From NCBI GenBank assembly GCA_025928415.1, contig JAICJK010000008.1:1-16364 (forward strand): a stretch of 16,364 nt of DNA. Reading direction: 5' to 3'. Below the pieces are notes generated by a model that saw only the letters and a program-made list of their open reading frames with translations, made no database searches and was not told where the DNA came from. Numbering within the stretch: position 1 is the first letter of the stretch; every line of letters begins with the position of its first letter. A program made the translations under genes and the position numbers. Positions 12,122 through 16,364 of the stretch are shown here, piece after piece. Origin of the DNA: Solirubrobacteraceae bacterium (lineage in GTDB: Bacteria; Actinomycetota; Thermoleophilia; Solirubrobacterales; Solirubrobacteraceae).

Positions 12122-13174
12122 TCAGACGGTCGGCTCTAGCTCACCCGACCCCCTTTCGCTCCCGCCGGTCGGCGCCTGGCCCGGCCGCTCACCACGGCGG
12201 CGCAGATCGCCGAGCCGGCCCCACAGGCCCATGAGGCCGTCGGGCGACAGCAGGACGATCACCAGGAAGACCACGCCGATCAGCGTGTGGAAGCGGTCGG
12301 AGACGAACCCGATCCGCTGCGCGTAGTTGTTGATCAGCACGAAGACCAGCGCCCCGAGCCACGCGCCCTCCAGGCGCGAGAGCCCGCCGATGACCGCCAC
12401 GACGAGCACGTCGATCGTCGCCCCGAGCCCGATCGTCGCCGGGTCGATGTGGCCGTTCCAGTAGGCGAACAGGACGCCGCCGATCGCGGCGATGAAGCTC
12501 GCGAAGCCGAAGGCGAGGGTCCGGTGCAGCGTGACGTTGTACCCCAGCGAGCTCATCCGCACGGGGTCGTCGCGGATGCCCTGCAGCGTGAGCCCGAACG
12601 GCGTGCGCGCGATGTAGCGCAGCAGCGCGTAGACCAGCAGGGCGAGCACGAGCGCCAGGTAGTACAGGCGGTCGGGGTGATGGTCGACGTTGCCGATGAA
12701 GCCGGGCGCCGGGATGCCGCTGATGCCGCCGAACCCCGACAGCGAGGTCACCTGGCCGAAGAACAGGTTGGCGATCACCGAGAAGGTCAGGGTGATCATC
12801 AGGAAGTAGATGCCGACGCTGCGGCTCGACAGCGCGCCGAACAGCAGGCCGAGCCCGATGGTGATCGCGAGCGCGACGGGGATCGCGGCCAGCGGCGTCC
12901 ACCCCAGGTTCAGGCCCTTGGTGTTGCCGTTGGTCGTGAGGTTGCCGATCGCGAAGCCGGCGATGCCGTAGAGCGCGACCTGCGCGAGCGACACCATCCC
13001 GCCGTAGGCCGACAGGAAGATCAGGCTGGCGGCGACGATGCCCAGGAAGAGCATCTGCGTGAGCAGCGTCCCGATCCAGTAGGTGTTGAAGATCAGCGGG
13101 GCCAGGATCGCGATCGCGACGAGCACCGCCGCGGTGCCGCGATCCAGCGACGCCGTCGGCCGGCGGGCGCTCAC
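12122..13174 (-). CDS. livM: Branched-chain amino-acid-type ABC transporter permease, LivM type
   Basis: This is an integral membrane permease of 350 residues with many hydrophobic segments, for example about 13-35, 37-55, 60-75, 90-110, 115-135, 165-185, 215-240 and 275-310. It shows LivM-type stretches, including LSLSAYGG-like FLSAYGGMVSLAQVALYGIAGFAIG, RTPFGLTLQGIRDDPVRMSSLGYNV (the cytoplasmic loop that contacts the ATPases), and the end VVFLVIVLLSPDGLMGLWGR, followed by a charged tail. The start is GTG 13174, overlapping the livH stop (GTGA); the upstream open frame is a shadow of livH. It pairs with livH to form the channel, and the substrate is unknown. Confidence 0.93.
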   Translation of the reverse strand: MSARRPTASLDRGTAAVLVAIAILAPLIFNTYWIGTLLTQMLFLGIVAASLIFLSAYGGMVSLAQVALYGIAGFAIGNLTTNGNTKGLNLGWTPLAAIPVALAITIGLGLLFGALSSRSVGIYFLMITLTFSVIANLFFGQVTSLSGFGGISGIPAPGFIGNVDHHPDRLYYLALVLALLVYALLRYIARTPFGLTLQGIRDDPVRMSSLGYNVTLHRTLAFGFASFIAAIGGVLFAYWNGHIDPATIGLGATIDVLVVAVIGGLSRLEGAWLGALVFVLINNYAQRIGFVSDRFHTLIGVVFLVIVLLSPDGLMGLWGRLGDLRRRGERPGQAPTGGSERGSGELEPTV

Positions 13175-14235
13175 GCCGGGCGCCCGTAGAGTCCGAGGGG
13201 CCGCACGGCGAGCACGATCGCCAGCAGGACGAACGTGAAGATGATCGAGTAGAAGGTGTAGTCGGCCGGCAGGTAGGCGGCGGCGAAGTTCGTGGTGAGC
13301 CCGAGCAGCAGCGCGCCGATCGCGGCGCCGCCGAGCGAGCCCATGCCGCCGATGATCACCACGACCAGCGAGTTGAGCAGCCAGTTGGCGTCGACGCCGG
13401 GCGCCAGGCTGGCGAACGAGCCGCCGATGACGCCGCCGACGCCGGCCAGCGCCGAGCCGACGAGGAAGGCGATCGCGAAGGTGAGCTGGATGTTGATGCC
13501 CATCGCCGAGACCATCGCGCGGTCGTCGACGCCGGCCCGGATGACCATGCCCGTGCGGGTCTTCTTCAGCCACAGCCACAGACCCAGGCCGATGGCCAGC
13601 CCGATGCCCGCGATGACCAGGCGGGTCAGCGTGTACTGCACCCCGGCCACGTGGAGGTTCACGAACTTGTCGAACGTCCCGGGCCAGGCGATGTCCTGCG
13701 CGACGCCGCCGAAGTGGGCGAGCATCTGGTCGGCCATGATGATCGACACGGCGATCGTGATGAGCGCCTGGCGCAGCTCCTGGCCCTGGTTCCAGCGGAT
13801 GAAGAGCTGCTGCATGAGCAGCCCGAGGCCGGCGACCGCCGCCGCGCCGGCGATCAGCGGAAGGACCCACTGGAACAGGCCGACCTGGCTCGAGCTGAGG
13901 CCGAAGGACCCGCCTTCGCCGACCTGCCCGCGCTGGACCTTGAGCGCGATGTAGCCGCCGAACAGGAAGAACGCGCCGTGGGCCATGTTGACCACGCGCA
14001 TCAGGCCGAAGATGAGCGTGAAGCCGCTGGCGACCACGAAGTACAGCGCCGCGGCCGTCAGCCCGTTCAGCAGCGTGATCAGGAAGTCCTTGGGGTCGCT
14101 GACCGCCGAGCCGAAGCTCGTCCCGTTGGCGATGAACAGCACCCAGATCACCGGGAAGGCGATCAGGACGACGAGCAGACCGCGGCCGACGAGGCGGGCG
14201 GTCCGGGAGCTGGCGAACGTCGCGAAGTCGGTCAC
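13171..14235 (-). CDS. livH: Branched-chain amino-acid-type ABC transporter permease, LivH type
   Basis: This is the first permease of the importer, 354 residues with about eight hydrophobic segments. The LivH hallmark NGLTAAALYFVVASGFTLIF, then GLMRVVNMAHGAFFLFGGY, sits near residues 55-95. Further typical parts are RTGMVIRAGVDDRAMVSAMGIN (the ATPase-contact loop) and VVVIIGGMGSLGGAAIGALLLG near the C-terminus. I use GTG 14235. An in-frame TTG at 14274 would add thirteen Cys-rich, non-family residues and would lie inside the palindrome at 14259-14276. No clear Shine-Dalgarno sequence precedes either start. It has a 70-90 residue loop near the first third, GQVGEGGSFGLSSSQ, that is longer than in the E. 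coli protein. It is the first gene of the liv unit. Confidence 0.92.
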   Translation of the reverse strand: MTDFATFASSRTARLVGRGLLVVLIAFPVIWVLFIANGTSFGSAVSDPKDFLITLLNGLTAAALYFVVASGFTLIFGLMRVVNMAHGAFFLFGGYIALKVQRGQVGEGGSFGLSSSQVGLFQWVLPLIAGAAAVAGLGLLMQQLFIRWNQGQELRQALITIAVSIIMADQMLAHFGGVAQDIAWPGTFDKFVNLHVAGVQYTLTRLVIAGIGLAIGLGLWLWLKKTRTGMVIRAGVDDRAMVSAMGINIQLTFAIAFLVGSALAGVGGVIGGSFASLAPGVDANWLLNSLVVVIIGGMGSLGGAAIGALLLGLTTNFAAAYLPADYTFYSIIFTFVLLAIVLAVRPLGLYGRPA

Positions 14236-14258
14236 TCGGGCGCGACCGTAACAGCACG

Positions 14259-14276
14259 GCTTGCATAGATGCAAGC
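14259..14276. promoter_or_regulatory. Operator-like palindrome upstream of livH
   Basis: GCTTGCAT-AG-ATGCAAGC is an inverted repeat with perfect 8-bp arms. It is far richer in A/T than the surroundings, as regulator sites often are. TAACAGC (14249-14255) and GCTGTTA (14275-14281) form a second, overlapping inverted pair. The half-site TTGCAT resembles binding sites of dimeric repressors of the GntR type, but which protein binds is not known. The LuxR-type protein encoded in the same unit is one candidate. Confidence 0.55.
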
Positions 14277-14277
14277 T

Positions 14278-14307
14278 GTTATCGAGAATCGTTTGACGGT
14301 CCGTCGA
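14278..14307 (-). promoter_or_regulatory. Candidate sigma-70-type promoter of the liv unit
   Basis: On the minus strand, TCGACG (14307-14302) could be a -35 box and GATAAC (14283-14278) a -10 box, with an 18-nt spacer. Each matches the consensus at four of six positions. The palindrome at 14259-14276 would lie directly downstream, over the start of transcription. This is a weak call based on consensus and position. The rest of the 114-nt gap (14308-14349) is GC-rich with only short stems. Confidence 0.3.
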
Positions 14308-14349
14308 GGCGCCGCTCCGGCGTCCCGCGCAGCGTGCCCGCGGGCGCCC

Positions 14350-14817
14350 TCAGGCGCTCAGGTACAGGCTCGCGGCGCGCGCCTCGGCGCTCTGCGGGCG
14401 CTCCTCGTCGAGCCGCGCGATCCGGGGGACGGCGGAGCGGTCGAGCGTGGTCACGTCGGGCCAGTCGACCTCGACGAGGTTGCCCGCCGGGTCGCGCAGG
14501 TACATCTGCACGGAGCCGTCGTTGAGCTCGCGGACGTCCGGCGCCCAGGCCTCGGCGTCGAGCAGGCCGAGCTCGCTGGCGACGCGGTAGGCGGCCTCGA
14601 AGTCGTCGACGTCGAAGCCGAGGTGATGGAACTCCGGGGCAGGCGTGTCGCGGAGGAACAGGTGCAGCTGCTGGTCGCCGAGCTGCAGCCATTCGACGCG
14701 GTGCTCGAAGTCCGGGCTGGGGACGCGGCGCATCCCGAAGACCTCGGTGTAGAAGCGCAGCGACGCCTCCATGTCGTAGGCATGGATGCTCACGTGCGTG
14801 AAGCGGGTGGCCCGCAC
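14350..14817 (-). CDS. VOC/glyoxalase-fold protein (possible metal-dependent dioxygenase or isomerase)
   Basis: This 155-residue vicinal-oxygen-chelate protein has two beta-alpha-beta-beta-beta modules. The first starts FTHVSIHAYDMEASLRFYTEVFGM with metal-ligand candidate His8. The second starts FHHLGFDVDDFEAAY with His64 or His65, and ends MYLRDPAGNLVEVDWP with Glu116. The His/His/Glu set and the DPAGNLVEV motif fit metal-binding members such as glyoxalase I, extradiol dioxygenases or fosfomycin-resistance-like proteins; the reaction is not determined. The final 35 residues form a charged, non-family tail. The start is GTG 14817, 11 nt after the amidase stop, chosen because the first beta strand begins at residue 4; no good Shine-Dalgarno sequence is visible. 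It is probably cotranscribed with the amidase. Confidence 0.88.
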   Translation of the reverse strand: MRATRFTHVSIHAYDMEASLRFYTEVFGMRRVPSPDFEHRVEWLQLGDQQLHLFLRDTPAPEFHHLGFDVDDFEAAYRVASELGLLDAEAWAPDVRELNDGSVQMYLRDPAGNLVEVDWPDVTTLDRSAVPRIARLDEERPQSAEARAASLYLSA

Positions 14818-14828
14818 CGGTCGCGACG

Positions 14829-16067
14829 CTACCGCAGCGCCGTCGCGCGTTCCAGGGCGAGCGCGGCGCCGAGGACGACCGCCGCGTCGCGGCCGGCGAG
14901 CTGCGTCTCGCCGAGGGCGATCGCCGGCCACCCGAGGTAGCTGAAGGCGCGCGTGTAGGCGGACAGCGCCACGCGGACCGCCAGCTCGTCGACGCCCGCC
15001 TGCGGCAGCTCGGCCAGGCCCAGCGTGGGCGAGAGCACGACGTCGGCGCCGACCTCCCGGGCCGCCGCGGCGCGCCACGCGCGCAGGGCGTCCCGCGCCC
15101 CGGCCACCGCGGCCGGGTCGAGGTCCTGCGCCCGCTCGAGCTTGGCGCGCACGACGGCGCCGTACTCGTCGCGGCGGCTCGGGAACGTCGCGCGGTGCGA
15201 CGCCGCGGCGTCGGCGTAGAACACCGGCCACGTGTCGCCGTCCGGCACCGGGAGCACGATCTCCTCGACGCGGGCCCCGAGCGCCCGCAGCCGCTCGGCG
15301 TCCGCCAGCGCGCGCTCGTCGCGCGCCCCGGCGCCGTCCCCGGGCGCCAGCGCCGGGTACGCCACCAGGACGCCGACCCGCAGGCCCTCGACGCGTGGCG
15401 GGGGGACCGGCGTGCCGGTGAGCACCGAGTACGCCAGCGCGCAGTCCTCCGCGGTGCGCGCCATCGGCCCGACCGTGTCGAAGCTCGCCGCCAGCGGGAA
15501 CACGCCCTCGACGGGCACGGCCCCGAGCGGCGGCTTGAGGCCGACGACGCCGCAGGCGGCCGCGGGCAGCCGGACCGAGCCGCCGGTGTCGGTCCCCAGC
15601 GCCAGCGGGACCATGTCCGCGGCCAGCGCGGTGGCGTTGCCGCCGCTCGAGCCGCCGGCGATGCGCCCGGGACGCCGCGGGTTGGCCATGTCGCCCCAGT
15701 GCTCGTTCTGCCCGCAGACGCCCCACGCGAACTCGTCGGCGTTGGCCTTGCCGACCACGACGGCGCCCTCGGCCTCCAGCGCGGCGACCGCCGGCGCCGT
15801 GCGCGCCGGGACGTGGTCGCGGTGGATCGACGAGGCGTAGGTCGTCCGGATCCCGGCCGTGTCGATCAGGTCCTTGACGAGCAGCGGGACGCCGGCCAGG
15901 CGGCCGCGCACGCCGGCGCGCGCCCGCTCCAGCGCGCTCTGCTCGCACAGCGTGATGACGGCGTTGAGCTGCGGCTGCGCCGCCAGGCGCTCGAGCGCGT
16001 CCGCCACCACGTCCTCGGCGCGCAGCTCGCCCGACCGGACGCCCGCGGCGATCGCGGCGGCGTTCAT
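14829..16067 (-). CDS. Amidase-signature family enzyme
   Basis: This 412-residue hydrolase cleaves an amide (or related ester/urea-type) bond. The amidase-signature core is clear: the catalytic lysine Lys65 in VPLLVKDLIDTAG, the cis-serine in GGSSGG (140-141), the nucleophile Ser164 in LGTDTGGSVRLPAA, and CGVVGLKPPLG. The family also contains GatA. The absence of GatB/GatC neighbours and the shorter length point to a catabolic amidase, possibly an allophanate-hydrolase-like or aryl/aliphatic amidase. ATG 16067 overlaps the TGA of a 53-codon repeat-made mini-ORF (ATGA). The amidase frame is also open through the repeat, so automatic annotation might add a false N-terminal extension; the family start and coupling favour 16067. 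Only a poor Shine-Dalgarno sequence is present, so translation is probably coupled. Confidence 0.92.
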   Translation of the reverse strand: MNAAAIAAGVRSGELRAEDVVADALERLAAQPQLNAVITLCEQSALERARAGVRGRLAGVPLLVKDLIDTAGIRTTYASSIHRDHVPARTAPAVAALEAEGAVVVGKANADEFAWGVCGQNEHWGDMANPRRPGRIAGGSSGGNATALAADMVPLALGTDTGGSVRLPAAACGVVGLKPPLGAVPVEGVFPLAASFDTVGPMARTAEDCALAYSVLTGTPVPPPRVEGLRVGVLVAYPALAPGDGAGARDERALADAERLRALGARVEEIVLPVPDGDTWPVFYADAAASHRATFPSRRDEYGAVVRAKLERAQDLDPAAVAGARDALRAWRAAAAREVGADVVLSPTLGLAELPQAGVDELAVRVALSAYTRAFSYLGWPAIALGETQLAGRDAAVVLGAALALERATALR

Positions 16068-16225
16068 CGGTCCACTTCCCCGCGATGTTCGCGCAGCGAA
16101 CTCGCACTGCCGGCGCCAGCCGGCACGCGATGTTCGCGCAGCGCGACGTTCGCGCAGCGAACTCGCACTGCCGGCGCCAGCCGGCACGAACTCGCAATGC
16201 TTCGGCGCAGCCGGAGCACGTTCAC
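16064..16225 (-). CDS. 53-codon mini-ORF made of repeats, between the RidA and amidase genes
   Basis: GTG 16225 overlaps the RidA stop (GTGA), and the mini-ORF's TGA overlaps the amidase ATG (ATGA). The peptide begins MNVLRLRRSIASS, nearly identical to the mini-ORF between livG and livF, and also ends with SASSLREHR followed by GEVDR. Between them lie about 31 extra codons from a duplicated 47-nt repeat unit read in two different frames (CRLAPAVRVRCANVA and VPAGAGSASSLREHR). I recognise no protein family. It is Arg/Ala-rich and probably a translated spacer that keeps amidase translation coupled to RidA. Whether the peptide accumulates is unknown. Confidence 0.5.
   Translation of the reverse strand: MNVLRLRRSIASSCRLAPAVRVRCANVALREHRVPAGAGSASSLREHRGEVDR
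16081..16220. repeat. Compound palindromic repeat array, RidA/amidase copy
   Basis: A 47-nt unit occurs at 16081-16127 and again at 16142-16188 with a single T/C difference (16086 versus 16147). The 14 nt between them are a truncated copy of its first part. Each unit holds hairpin GTTCGC/GCGAAC around GCA, and hairpin TGCCGGC/GCCGGCA around GCCA. The end at 16187-16220 adds a partial copy and the TGCTTCGGC-GCA-GCCGGAGCA hairpin, which differs by one base from the copy at 9704-9724. A 6-nt direct repeat TGAACG on the minus strand flanks the array (16219-16224 and 16061-16066). Confidence 0.8.
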
Positions 16226-16364
16226 GGCGCCACGTGCGCCACGGCCTCGACCTCCAGGCGCGCGCCTTCGACGGCGAGGCGGCTGACCTCGACCAGCGTG
16301 CTCGCCGGGCGGGCGGCCCCGAAGAACTCCTGGCGCACCGGGTTGATGCGCGGGCGGTCGTCGA
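16222..16364 (-). CDS. RidA (YjgF/YER057c/UK114) family protein, C-terminal part, cut by window edge
   Basis: Only the last 46 residues are present, ending VEVEAVAHVAP-like LEVEAVAHVAP. The stretch RPASTLVEVSRLAVEGARLEVEAVA matches the C-terminal RidA signature, including the arginine (in AARPAST) expected to bind substrate carboxylates. Canonical RidA hydrolyses reactive enamines/imines to 2-oxo acids; many paralogues in catabolic operons act on other compounds. The stop overlaps the GTG of the following mini-ORF (GTGA). The start and N-terminal half lie outside the window, so RidA subfamily and start cannot be judged. Its position next to an amidase suggests a nitrogen-compound catabolic unit. 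Confidence 0.8.
   Translation of the reverse strand, partial: DDRPRINPVRQEFFGAARPASTLVEVSRLAVEGARLEVEAVAHVAP

Noticed and set aside
12122..14266. 714-codon frame suggesting a fused livH-livM permease
   Set aside because: The livH motifs lie in a different frame. The extra N-terminal half is an Arg-rich shadow, and livM starts at GTG 13174 with a GTGA overlap.
14336..14345. GCCCGCGGGC as a terminator of the VOC gene
   Set aside because: It is a 10-bp palindrome with no room for a loop and no T-run. It cannot be told from GC-rich background.
16068..16187. N-terminal extension of the amidase through the repeat array
   Set aside because: The frame is open only because the repeat lacks stops. 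The residues are repeat-encoded and not family-like, and ATG 16067 overlaps the mini-ORF stop exactly.
14350..16197. 615-codon minus-strand frame suggesting a VOC domain fused to a long N-terminal part
   Set aside because: Only the last 155 codons have VOC motifs. The upstream part is an off-frame reading of the amidase gene and the repeat array, with no amidase motifs.
16081..16220. CRISPR array
   Set aside because: There are only two near-identical 47-nt units, the 14 nt between them are themselves repeat sequence rather than a unique spacer, and no cas genes are present.

Overview
The window is very GC-rich DNA, and every gene I can support lies on the minus strand. Genes are packed end to end, mostly with 4-nt ATGA/GTGA stop/start overlaps, and GTG or TTG starts are common. 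This looks like a high-GC actinobacterium, perhaps of the Thermoleophilia/Solirubrobacterales type. That placement is inferred from composition and gene content only. No rRNA, tRNA, CRISPR array, transposase or phage gene is visible. No gene-free stretch exceeds about 115 nt.

In transcription order (high to low coordinate): (i) the C-terminus of a RidA-family protein, a 53-codon repeat-made mini-ORF, an amidase-signature enzyme and a VOC/glyoxalase-fold protein (16364 to 14350). (ii) After a 114-nt gap with a palindrome and a candidate promoter comes a branched-chain amino-acid-type (liv) ABC transporter: two permeases, a lipoprotein binding protein and two ATPases, the ATPases separated by a 22-codon mini-ORF. 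It runs by start/stop overlap into a Tm-1-like/UPF0261 protein, a TIM-barrel 'PEP hydrolase-like' protein, a cupin and a GAF/pseudo-receiver/LuxR regulator (14235 to 5408). (iii) A metallo-beta-lactamase-fold hydrolase stands alone with its own strong ribosome binding site (5322 to 4444). (iv) After two strong inverted repeats comes an SDR oxidoreductase coupled to a complete branched-chain-type 2-oxo acid dehydrogenase complex, E1alpha, E1beta and E2, plus the start of E3 (4376 to 1).

The genes together suggest uptake of an unidentified organic solute, hydrolysis of amide or lactone/ester bonds, oxidation of a hydroxyl intermediate, and oxidative decarboxylation of a 2-oxo acid to an acyl-CoA, with local control by the LuxR-type protein. 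The substrate cannot be read from the sequence.

The most unusual structure is a family of palindromic repeats with GCA triloops. Two copies (9663-9731 and 16064-16225) sit exactly on stop/start junctions, are flanked by short direct repeats that include the ATGA/TGA, and form mini-ORFs beginning with nearly the same peptide. Both keep translational coupling because both insert lengths (65 and 158 nt) are 2 modulo 3. Possible relatives lie in the E2 linker and over the SDR start codon. The second notable feature is a split version of the two domains of plant Tm-1 in a transporter operon.
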